Shown here: positions 55,961 through 64,000 of the stretch, one piece after another
Numbering within the stretch: the first letter of the stretch is position 1
How the letters are laid out: each line of letters opens with the position of its first letter
Origin: Cystobacterineae bacterium
GTDB taxonomy: Bacteria > Myxococcota > Myxococcia > Myxococcales > Myxococcaceae
Direction of reading: 5' to 3'
Length of the DNA stretch: 64,000 nt
Assembly (NCBI GenBank): GCA_009781495.1
Contig: WQYA01000004.1
Span: 1-64,000, forward strand
The notes under the pieces: model-generated
The model's database searches: none
What the model was told of the DNA's origin: nothing
Seen by the model: the letters and a program-made list of their open reading frames with translations, nothing else
Program-made: the position numbers and the translations under genes

Positions 55961-58183
55961 ATGGAAAAGCTCTTCCCGGAATATCCATTCCCGCTTCAGA
56001 CCCTAGAAAACGGCTTGTGGCTCATCATCGCCTTGCCTCTTTTGGGCGCCTTCATCAACGGCGTCTTCGGCAAAGCGCTCAGCCGCAAGAGTGTCCATTG
56101 GGTGGCTTGCGCCTCCGTGGGCGGCTCCTTCTTGCTGTCGCTTCTCGTCATATGGGCACTCGGCAGTGCGAGCGCCTTTGTCCCCAACCCCTTCTCTTCA
56201 GATACCGCACGCTATGCACTGTCCGCAGACTATGGCACTTGGTTTTCTGCCGGGGGTTTCAAAGTCAACTTCGGCCTCTTGGCGGACAGACTCTCCGCCA
56301 GCATGTTGCTGGTGATTACGGGGGTAGGTTTCCTTATCCACCTCTATTCCACCTCCTATATGGAGCATGACAAAGGTTATGCGAAATATTTTTGCTTCCT
56401 TAACCTCTTTGTCGCGATGATGTTAACGTTGGTGTTGGCCGACTCCCTGGTCCTCCTCTTCGTCGGCTGGGAGGGCGTGGGCCTTTGCAGCTACCTGCTC
56501 ATCGGCTTCTGGTATGACGACAACGCCAAAGCATGGGCGGGCCGTAAAGCCTTCATTACCAACCGAATCGGCGACTTCGGCTTCCTGGTCGCCAGCTTCC
56601 TCCTGGTTCTGCTGGTCGCCGCCGCCGTCAAAGAGGCTCCCCAAGGCACCCCCGCCACCTCCTATCGGTTTTCTGTGGGCCTCCATGAAAAAGGCCCCCT
56701 GGCTTTCCAAAGCCTGTCCGCCTTGGCTACCACCCTGGTGGCCCAGGATAGCAGCTTAGAGCCCAGCGAGAATGTACCCCCCCTGTTCATCCATCGACAC
56801 ATTGAGACAGGCCCCCTCAAGGGCTATAGCTATGCGGGGGTAATGACGGTGGTCCTGCTCTTCTTCTTGCTGGGCGCCGCAGGCAAAAGCGCCCAACTGC
56901 CCCTCTATGTCTGGCTGCCCGACGCGATGGCAGGCCCTACGCCGGTCTCTGCCCTTATCCACGCGGCTACCATGGTAACGGCCGGCGTCTATCTCTTCTG
57001 CCGCATCTCCTATCTGGTGGTGCTCTCCCCCTTCGCTATGGCTACCATCGCTGTCGTGGGGTGCCTTACGGCCCTCATCGCCGCCCTTATCGCCTTCGCC
57101 CAGGATGATATTAAGAAAATTTTAGCCTATTCTACCGTCTCCCAACTGGGCTTTATGTTTATGGGCATAGGCTGCGGCCTCTTCTGGGCCGCTTTCCTGC
57201 ATGTCGTGACGCATGCCTTCTTCAAAGCCTGCATGTTCTTGGGCGCAGGCTCCGTCATGCATGGCAACGGCGACGAAACCAATATTAAACGCCTGGGCGG
57301 CTTGCGCAAAGAAATGCCTTGGACGGCTTGGACTTTCCTCATCGGCACCTTGGCCATTACCGGCATCGTCCCCCTGTCGGGTTTCTTCTCCAAAGACGCC
57401 ATTCTCTTCGGACTCGAAACACAGCAACTGGCGGATGTCCATGTGCTGCATACGCTCTATTACCTGGGCCTTGTCGCTGCGGCTTGTACCGCTTTCTATA
57501 TGGTACGCCTCTATGTGCTGACTTTTGAGGGCCAACGCTCCCCCCTCGCTAAACTCCCCCATGCCCATGAAAGCGCATGGCCTATGACGCTGCCCCTCGG
57601 TGTCCTGGCTGTCCTCTCTATTGTAGCCATTCTCCACGGCTTCCCCTATCTGCTGCCTGCCCCTAACGCCTCCCCTAACCAAACCCTTATGGAATTCTAT
57701 TTGACGCCGGTGTTCGGTTTGGCCAACCGAATCGGCTTTCACGCTCAAACACTGCTGGGAAACGGGCTCGACAAAGCTTCTTGGGAGAGCTTGCTCTGGA
57801 CAGGTTGGCTTAAAGCCTGGCTCATCGCTTTGGCAAGCGGTGGAATTTCTGCCTTCCTCTATCTCAAGCTGTGGAGGGGGGAGCGCAAGTTCCCTGCCAT
57901 TTTGGAGCCCTTGCGTCGCTTCGCACAAAACAAATTCTTCGTGGATGAGCTTTATGAGCTTTTGTTCATTGAGCGGGCAAAGGGCCTGGCCAAGGGGCTC
58001 TATCGCTATATAGACGCCTTCCTCGTTGACCGCGTCGCCGTACACGGTACTGCGCAAACCGTGGGCTTTGTGGGCAAGGTGTTGTGCTGGTTCCAAAACG
58101 GCAACGTCCAGGCTTATGCATCCGCCATCGCCCTGGCGCTGGCAGTTGGCTTGACTTACGCATTGCTTCAGGTGCTCTCGTGA
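55961..58183 (+). CDS. nuoL: NADH-quinone oxidoreductase subunit L
   Basis: FVGWEGVGLCSYLLIGFWY; PLYVWLPDAMAGPTPVSALIHAATMVTAGVYL. Confidence 0.97.
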   Translation: MEKLFPEYPFPLQTLENGLWLIIALPLLGAFINGVFGKALSRKSVHWVACASVGGSFLLSLLVIWALGSASAFVPNPFSSDTARYALSADYGTWFSAGGFKVNFGLLADRLSASMLLVITGVGFLIHLYSTSYMEHDKGYAKYFCFLNLFVAMMLTLVLADSLVLLFVGWEGVGLCSYLLIGFWYDDNAKAWAGRKAFITNRIGDFGFLVASFLLVLLVAAAVKEAPQGTPATSYRFSVGLHEKGPLAFQSLSALATTLVAQDSSLEPSENVPPLFIHRHIETGPLKGYSYAGVMTVVLLFFLLGAAGKSAQLPLYVWLPDAMAGPTPVSALIHAATMVTAGVYLFCRISYLVVLSPFAMATIAVVGCLTALIAALIAFAQDDIKKILAYSTVSQLGFMFMGIGCGLFWAAFLHVVTHAFFKACMFLGAGSVMHGNGDETNIKRLGGLRKEMPWTAWTFLIGTLAITGIVPLSGFFSKDAILFGLETQQLADVHVLHTLYYLGLVAAACTAFYMVRLYVLTFEGQRSPLAKLPHAHESAWPMTLPLGVLAVLSIVAILHGFPYLLPAPNASPNQTLMEFYLTPVFGLANRIGFHAQTLLGNGLDKASWESLLWTGWLKAWLIALASGGISAFLYLKLWRGERKFPAILEPLRRFAQNKFFVDELYELLFIERAKGLAKGLYRYIDAFLVDRVAVHGTAQTVGFVGKVLCWFQNGNVQAYASAIALALAVGLTYALLQVLS

Positions 58184-59904
58184 ATGCCTCCTCCACGCTG
58201 CTGAATTATGTCGTCTTCCTCCCCATGGCTTTCGCTTTGCTCCTCCTCCTCCTCCCGGGCAACGAGAAGGGACAAATACGCTTCGCCACCCTCTTGGGTA
58301 TGCTGGTTAACCTCGTTACCGGTATTTGGGCCTTTGCTGCTTTCAAGCCTGGAGGCCCTGAGTTCCAACTGGAATACCGCTTGTCCTGGCTGTCGGATTT
58401 GGGAATCAGCTATCACCTCGGCGTGGACGGCTTGGCTGTCGCGCTCGTCTTGCTGACGGCTGTGCTGGGACCCTTGGTGGTGTTGTCTTCGTGGCGCTTT
58501 GTCGAGGAGCGCGTCAAAGAGTTCCACGTTTGTTTGCTCATCCTCCAAACGGCGATGATGGGGGCCCTGTGTTCTCTGGACGTCATGTTGTTCTATATCT
58601 TCTTCGAGGCCATGCTCATCCCCATGTATTTCCTCATTGGGGTGTTCGGCTCCGAGGAGCGTCAAAAGGCCGCCCTTAAATTCTTCCTTTATACCCTTGT
58701 GGGCTCCCTGCTCATGCTGCTCGCCTTGCTGTGGGTCTTCTTCTTGTCGGGCCCCGAAGGCACACGCAGCTTTGACTATGCCGCCCTCTATAACAGCCTC
58801 ATGGATGCCAACCGCGAGGTCAGCCTCTGCATGCAAAACAACGCGCATTGCTCCAACCTCTCCGCCACCGCCGCTGCCTTGCTCCAATGGGGGCCGTGGA
58901 TGTTTGGGGCCTTCGCTTTGGCCTTCGCTATTAAAGTCCCCATGTTTCCTGTGCACACCTGGTTGCCGGACGCCCACGTGCAAGCGCCGGTTGCAGGTTC
59001 CATGGTGTTGGCAGGCGTCCTGCTCAAAATGGGGACTTTCGGTTTCTGGCGCTATGCCATGCCCCTGTTTCCAGCACAGGCCTGGGCCTATCAAAATGTC
59101 CTCGTCGCCTTGTCGCTCATCGGCATCGTCTATGGCGCGCTCATGTGCTTGGCACAAAAAGACATCAAAAAACTCATCGCCTATAGCTCCGTCTCGCACA
59201 TGGGCTTTTGCATGCTGGGCATGCTGACTTTCCAAGCAGAAGGCACCATGGGCGCGGCCTATCAAATGCTCAACCACGGCGTTTCTACGGGTGCGCTCTT
59301 CTTGCTGTTCGGCATGCTCTATGAGCGTCGCCACCTGCGTAACATGGCAGACTATGGTGGTATCGCTAAGGCTATGCCTATCTTTACGGTTTTCTTTATC
59401 ATCATTACCTTCTCCTCCATTGCGGTACCCGGCACCAACGGGTTTGTGGGCGAGTTTCTGGTGCTGTTGGGCACCTTCAAAAGCAACTTGCCGATGTGGG
59501 CAGGCATTCTCGCAACCACGGGCGTTATTTTCGGTGCGGCCTATATGTTGTGGGTGGTGCAGCGCGTCTTCTTTGGCCCTGTGACACAACAAGCCAACGC
59601 AAGTTTGAAAGACATCAACTTCCGCGAGTTTGTCACTGCGCTGCCCCTCGTGCTTCTCGTCTTCTTCATGGGACTCAGGCCCCAACCCATTTTGGAAGTG
59701 CTTTCTCCTTCTGTGGAGCGCTATGTGGCGCGGGTACACCAAGCAAGGCCTAACCCTGAAGCTAAAACCCTCTCCCCCCAAAGGGAAAAGGAAGCTCTTT
59801 GGATGCATGTCAGTGCCTTGCCCCCCCCCCAGCCACTACACGTACAACAAGTGGATGATTCTCAACCCCTTCTTGCCAACAACCAACCAGGAGAGCGGCC
59901 ATGA
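58180..59904 (+). CDS. nuoM: NADH-quinone oxidoreductase subunit M
   Basis: FEAMLIPMYFLIGVFG; VPMFPVHTWLPDAHVQAPVAGSMVLAGVLLKMG; likely GTG start overlapping the nuoL stop. Confidence 0.95.
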   Translation: MNASSTLLNYVVFLPMAFALLLLLLPGNEKGQIRFATLLGMLVNLVTGIWAFAAFKPGGPEFQLEYRLSWLSDLGISYHLGVDGLAVALVLLTAVLGPLVVLSSWRFVEERVKEFHVCLLILQTAMMGALCSLDVMLFYIFFEAMLIPMYFLIGVFGSEERQKAALKFFLYTLVGSLLMLLALLWVFFLSGPEGTRSFDYAALYNSLMDANREVSLCMQNNAHCSNLSATAAALLQWGPWMFGAFALAFAIKVPMFPVHTWLPDAHVQAPVAGSMVLAGVLLKMGTFGFWRYAMPLFPAQAWAYQNVLVALSLIGIVYGALMCLAQKDIKKLIAYSSVSHMGFCMLGMLTFQAEGTMGAAYQMLNHGVSTGALFLLFGMLYERRHLRNMADYGGIAKAMPIFTVFFIIITFSSIAVPGTNGFVGEFLVLLGTFKSNLPMWAGILATTGVIFGAAYMLWVVQRVFFGPVTQQANASLKDINFREFVTALPLVLLVFFMGLRPQPILEVLSPSVERYVARVHQARPNPEAKTLSPQREKEALWMHVSALPPPQPLHVQQVDDSQPLLANNQPGERP

Positions 59905-61499
59905 GTGCTTTTCCCAGCCTGGCTTTCTCCTCCATGCTTTTGCCCGCCATGCCAGCTTCCACTGTCTCTCCTCCAAGCTTTGTCCAGACTCTGTTGCCTG
60001 CGGCCATCCTTGCTGTCACAGCCATGTTGCTGATGTTGACAGAAGCTTTTTCGGTTTCAAAGTCACGCAGCTATCAGGCCATTCTTGCAGCCGGGGCATC
60101 GGCGGTTGCAGGCTTTCTGGCTTTCCAAAACACCCAGCTTCCCGCTGGATTTATTCTGAATGACCGCGGTGTCGCAGACGGTTTTTCAAGTTGGATAACC
60201 CTCATTGCCTGCCTCGCTGCAGGCATGTCTTCGCTGCTGGCTTTGGGTTTTTTCCGCCAACGCAATGCGGAGCGTGGCGAATTTTATGCCTTGCTGTTGT
60301 TTGCCGCTGCAGGCATGAGCCTTCTGGCCGTTTCCAATGAGTTGATTACCCTCTTCGTTAACCTAGAGCTTATGTCGGTAGCCACTTATGCCCTGGCAGC
60401 TTTCTGGCGACGCGGCAACCGCTCCGTGGAATCCGCTTTCAAATATTTTATTTTGGGCGCCTTCGCCTCGGCCATTCTCATTTATGGCGTCGCCCTTCTC
60501 TATGGGGCTACGGGTACTACCCAACTGAACCTATTGCATACCGCTTTGCCCAATGCCCTTAAAACCACCCCATGGCTTAGTTGGCCTGGACTCATTCTGG
60601 TGCTGACAGGGCTTTCTTTCAAAATTGCAGCGGTGCCTTTGCACATGTGGACGCCGGATGTTTATGAAGGCGCACCTACGCCTGTTACGGCACTCATGGG
60701 CGCTGGGATTAAGGCAGCGGCTTTCGTGGCTTTGGTCCGCGTCGTTCTCCATGTGGGCGACAGCTCCGCCGTGCTTTTGCACATTCTGTCTTTCCTGGCC
60801 GCCATTACCATGGTGGTCGGCAACCTCATGGCCATTGCACAACGCAACGTCAAACGCATGCTCGCCTATTCTTCTATTGCGCACGCAGGCTATATCCTCA
60901 TCGGCGTTGCGGCCCTGTTCACCACAAGCCATTGGGGCAATGACGTCGGCGTGCTCAGTGTCACAAAGGTTGCTACCCCAACCATCGAAACGCTGCGTCC
61001 CGCAGCTTTGCAAGGCATTCTCTTCTATCTGCTCTCTTATGCCATTACTGTTGTTGGGGCTTTCGGAGTCCTCGCCGCCATAGAGAAACGCGAAGACGAT
61101 GGCGCAGCCGATGCTTGGGATTTGAACAGACTTTCTGGGCTTGCAACGCGACGTCCGGGGTGGGCCTTGGCAATGGCCTTGTTCATGTTCTCCATGGGAG
61201 GCATCCCATCCACCATTGGCTTCTTGGGAAAACTCTATTTGTTTAAGGTCGGCATCAGCGCAGGCCTCATCGGCTTGTCTGTTTTGGGTGTCTTAGCCAG
61301 TGCAGCAGGCATGTATTATTATTTGCGCGTCATAGTTTATATGTACATGAAACCCTCCCCTGAAACAGAAATAGGCCTACGCCACTGGTCCACCGAGTTT
61401 GTCCTGGCTGTCTCTGCTGTGGCCGTCATTCTGCTGGGCCTCCTCCCAGGCCCATTGCTGGACTGGTTGAGCCAGGCAGCTTTGTTTATCCCCAACTAA
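59901..61499 (+). CDS. nuoN: NADH-quinone oxidoreductase subunit N
   Basis: FVNLELMSVATYALAAFWRRGNRSVESAFKYFILGAFASAILIYG; KIAAVPLHMWTPDVYEGAPTPVTALM. Confidence 0.96.
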   Translation: MSAFPSLAFSSMLLPAMPASTVSPPSFVQTLLPAAILAVTAMLLMLTEAFSVSKSRSYQAILAAGASAVAGFLAFQNTQLPAGFILNDRGVADGFSSWITLIACLAAGMSSLLALGFFRQRNAERGEFYALLLFAAAGMSLLAVSNELITLFVNLELMSVATYALAAFWRRGNRSVESAFKYFILGAFASAILIYGVALLYGATGTTQLNLLHTALPNALKTTPWLSWPGLILVLTGLSFKIAAVPLHMWTPDVYEGAPTPVTALMGAGIKAAAFVALVRVVLHVGDSSAVLLHILSFLAAITMVVGNLMAIAQRNVKRMLAYSSIAHAGYILIGVAALFTTSHWGNDVGVLSVTKVATPTIETLRPAALQGILFYLLSYAITVVGAFGVLAAIEKREDDGAADAWDLNRLSGLATRRPGWALAMALFMFSMGGIPSTIGFLGKLYLFKVGISAGLIGLSVLGVLASAAGMYYYLRVIVYMYMKPSPETEIGLRHWSTEFVLAVSAVAVILLGLLPGPLLDWLSQAALFIPN

Positions 61500-62043
61500 A
61501 AAACCAAGCCGGTGTCCCCCCCTTTGGAAGGATTGAAACCCCAGACTCCCCCCCTGCATTGCGGTTGGAGCCGGCGTGCTTAAGCATGCTTGTGTTGCAG
61601 GCAGCAGAGCCCAACCCGTGGAGCATTTCGCAAGTGTCTCCAAAATGAGTGGCGCCCATTCTATGCGGGAAAAAAGAAGGCGGCCCGATGCGTAGCACCA
61701 GGCCGCGGATACGTCTGAAATGCAGCGAGACTGCTGAAATGGTGGGGGGAAACCAGTTCAGCTCGAATGCACTGCTGATCCCTACATGAAGCATATTATG
61801 CTCCATGTCAAGCCGAAACGAATCGGCTTTTAAAAAAACAACTAAGCATTCATTTTTTATGCGTATTTTTATGCACATTTTTTGTGCAACCCGCACATTG
61901 CACCTAGGCTCTTCCCTTCTCAGGAGCTGACTTTTGAAGGCCAAAGCCCCCTTTGGTTTCCAAGGGCTTCCTTGGGGCCGTCACTTGGGGAGTGGGGGTT
62001 TATGTTGCGCGCAGCTTTGGGCGTTTGCGGCTATACAAACGCC

Positions 62044-63789
62044 ATGGCCGCTTCTCCTTCTGAATTCAACCTGCGCAGCATGGCTGTTGGCCTTCTCGTC
62101 GCAGCGCTCATCGGTTGCGCCTATCCCTATATTGTTTTGAGAATCGGCTTTGGCCCTACCATTTCTGTCGTCAGCGCTTTTTTGGCTTTCCTCTTTTTGC
62201 AGGGCATTGGCCTCGTTACCGGGAAAGCCAGCAATTGCCGAGAATATAATTTGGTGCAAACCGCCGGCACAGCCTCTGCACAATCCGCCTTCATGTGCGT
62301 GGTATGGGCGGCTTTTGACTTGCTCAACTCAAAACCCGAGTTGGGCTTTCATCTTTCTCCAACGCCTCTGCAAGTTTTCATTTGGATGACTTTGGCCGGC
62401 ATGCTGGGCGTGCTGCTTGCAGTGCCTTTGAGAAAACATTTTATTGACGAGGAAAACCTGCCTTTCCCGGATGGAATCGCCGCAGGGGAAACCCTCAAAA
62501 TATTGGACGAGGACAGCCTGCAAGCCAAAAGCAAGCTGCGCATGCTTGGCGTTGGAGGAGGTATCGGAATTCTCTCAACATGGTTTCGCGACGGCAAACC
62601 CGCGTGGATTCCTGAAACACTGTTTTTTGGAAGCGCCCTAAAATCCCTCAACGTCGGTTTCGCCTTCAGTTCCCTCTCCTTCGGCTCCGGCCTCATTATC
62701 GGCATGCGCGTCGCAGCCGCCATGGGCATAGGCGCCCTGCTGGGTTGGTTTGTGTTGCCTTTTGTCCTGCTTCGTCAAGGGTGGATTGCATCCGCTACTT
62801 TTGCCGAAACCCTCAAATGGACCATGTGGCCGGCCACAGGACTTATGGTATCCGGCGGAATCACCACTCTGTTGTTGCATGCCCCCAAACTTGCCAAAAC
62901 TTTCAGAGAGCTTTATCGCGCACCTCTTTCTGTACGCAATGAGGTTCCACTCCTATGGGTTTTCGTCGGCTCCCTGGGGCTGGCCAGCGCTTTGGCTGTG
63001 GCCCAGCATTTCTTCTTCGGCATAGCCTTTTGGGAGTCTGCCTTGGCCATAGGTGTTTCTGTCTTGCTCATGTTGGTGGGGACTCGCGTCTTGGGCGAAA
63101 CCAACTGGGCGCCCATTTCTGTCATGGCCAACCTTGTCCAGGCGCTTTTCGCGTTCTTCTCACCCCATTCCATCGCCACCAACATGGTGGCCTCCGGCAT
63201 GTCAGGCAGTATTGCCGGCGGCGGCGAGCACCTGATGCAGGACTACCGTGCGGGGAAAATTGTGGGCGCTAACAACCGCTCGCTGACATTCATGCAACTT
63301 TTGGCAACACCTGTGGGCGCTTTGGCCATCTCCATCGTCTACCCCCTGCTCAAAGCCCAATACGGCATTGGGCCCAACCAATTTGGGCTTGCACCCGAGT
63401 TGCTTCCTTCCTCCACAACGGGCCTCACTTCCCCCATCAGCGTCAAATGGGCCGGCTTTGCTGAGTTGCTGTCGGGCGGCATTCAACACCTCCCCCCCTA
63501 TGCCCTACACGCCCTCTTCATAGGGGCCCTGCTGGGCCTATTGCTAAGCCTCCTCCAAAAATATGCCTCCGCCAATACCCCCTCCGCGACAAGCTTGGCC
63601 TTGGGCTTCCTCATTCCGGCCCAATACATATTGCCCATGCTATTGGGCGGGGCCTGCCAATATGTATGGAAACGACAATCCCCCCGACAAGAAGCCGCGC
63701 TTTGTGTGCCGCTTGCGTCCGGGCTCATTGTGGGAGAGGCTTTGCTTGCACTTGCTATCCCCCTGTTACACCTTATCAACCTATTTTAG
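62044..63789 (+). CDS. OPT family transporter
   Basis: Multi-TM; REYNLVQTAGTASAQSAF, LPFPDGIAAGETLKIL; start chosen at MAASPSEFN, upstream starts possible. Confidence 0.88.
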   Translation: MAASPSEFNLRSMAVGLLVAALIGCAYPYIVLRIGFGPTISVVSAFLAFLFLQGIGLVTGKASNCREYNLVQTAGTASAQSAFMCVVWAAFDLLNSKPELGFHLSPTPLQVFIWMTLAGMLGVLLAVPLRKHFIDEENLPFPDGIAAGETLKILDEDSLQAKSKLRMLGVGGGIGILSTWFRDGKPAWIPETLFFGSALKSLNVGFAFSSLSFGSGLIIGMRVAAAMGIGALLGWFVLPFVLLRQGWIASATFAETLKWTMWPATGLMVSGGITTLLLHAPKLAKTFRELYRAPLSVRNEVPLLWVFVGSLGLASALAVAQHFFFGIAFWESALAIGVSVLLMLVGTRVLGETNWAPISVMANLVQALFAFFSPHSIATNMVASGMSGSIAGGGEHLMQDYRAGKIVGANNRSLTFMQLLATPVGALAISIVYPLLKAQYGIGPNQFGLAPELLPSSTTGLTSPISVKWAGFAELLSGGIQHLPPYALHALFIGALLGLLLSLLQKYASANTPSATSLALGFLIPAQYILPMLLGGACQYVWKRQSPRQEAALCVPLASGLIVGEALLALAIPLLHLINLF

Positions 63790-63890
63790 CTAAACTGTTC
63801 TAGGCAAAAAATACCCTTTGCGTCTAACCTAGAGGCCAGGGGTATTCTGTTTAACAAGACACGTTATGCTCGTTTCTCATGAGGATTGAC

Positions 63891-64000
63891 ATGAAAACTC
63901 ACTTTTTTAGTTGGGCCGGAGTGTTGGTTGCAGCGTCAATGGTTTTGTCCTTGGGGTGCGCCTCTCAAAAAGCAGCAAAAAGCGCACCTGCTGTCTCTCA
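63891..64000 (+). CDS. Lipoprotein, truncated by window end
   Basis: MKTHFFSWAGVLVAASMVLSLGCASQKAAKSAP; lipobox LSLGC; SD gagga. Confidence 0.75.
   Translation, partial: MKTHFFSWAGVLVAASMVLSLGCASQKAAKSAPAVS

Noticed and set aside
58168-59808. 546-aa minus-strand ORF antisense to nuoM (His/Glu/Gln-rich)
   Set aside because: Composition is that of a reverse-complemented membrane protein; nuoM on the plus strand is certain.
61486-61944. 152-aa minus ORF upstream of the OPT gene
   Set aside because: No clear domain, poor start context, overlaps intergenic/leader sequence; not supported as CDS.

Overview
The window looks chromosomal and myxobacteria-like; this rests on a MYXO-CTERM-like C-terminus, an RCC1/EGF surface protein, and Ser/Thr kinase plus sigma-54 activator signalling genes. 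Main contents: (1) ~0.2-16.1 kb, minus strand: a type III secretion (T3SS) locus. It has non-flagellar parts (SctJ lipoprotein ring, SctI-like rod, SctR/S/T/U, SctN/L/O/P/Q, TPR chaperones) mixed with parts normally regarded as flagellar (FliO-like protein, three-domain FliG-like protein with a repeat-rich tail, FliA-like sigma factor, stand-alone FlhB/SctU C-terminal paralogue). A 184-aa Gly-rich protein with a needle-like C-terminus sits at the head, and two minus-strand terminators partition the locus. No SctC secretin, SctD or SctV is visible here. This is the best candidate for an unusual system. (2) 16.3-22.3 kb: lpxL-like gene, rpsU-yqeY-dnaG-rpoD, and tRNA-Met(CAU). (3) 22.4-34.3 kb: accessory region beside the tRNA with HNH, GIY-YIG and DpnII/MboI-like nuclease genes, a 1064-aa RCC1/EGF protein, an internally duplicated lipoprotein, MITE-like repeats and a duplicated gene fragment. 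(4) 34.5-52.9 kb: MFS transporter, PFOR, DUF481-like protein, NtrC-type regulator, Ser/Thr kinase with pseudo-receiver, class III cyclase, LysM/FecR protein, OmpA/TSP3 protein, FAD oxidase. (5) 53.2-61.5 kb: nuoEFJKLMN lacking G/H/I between F and J. (6) OPT transporter and a truncated lipoprotein gene. All calls come from reading the supplied sequence and translations; no searches were run.
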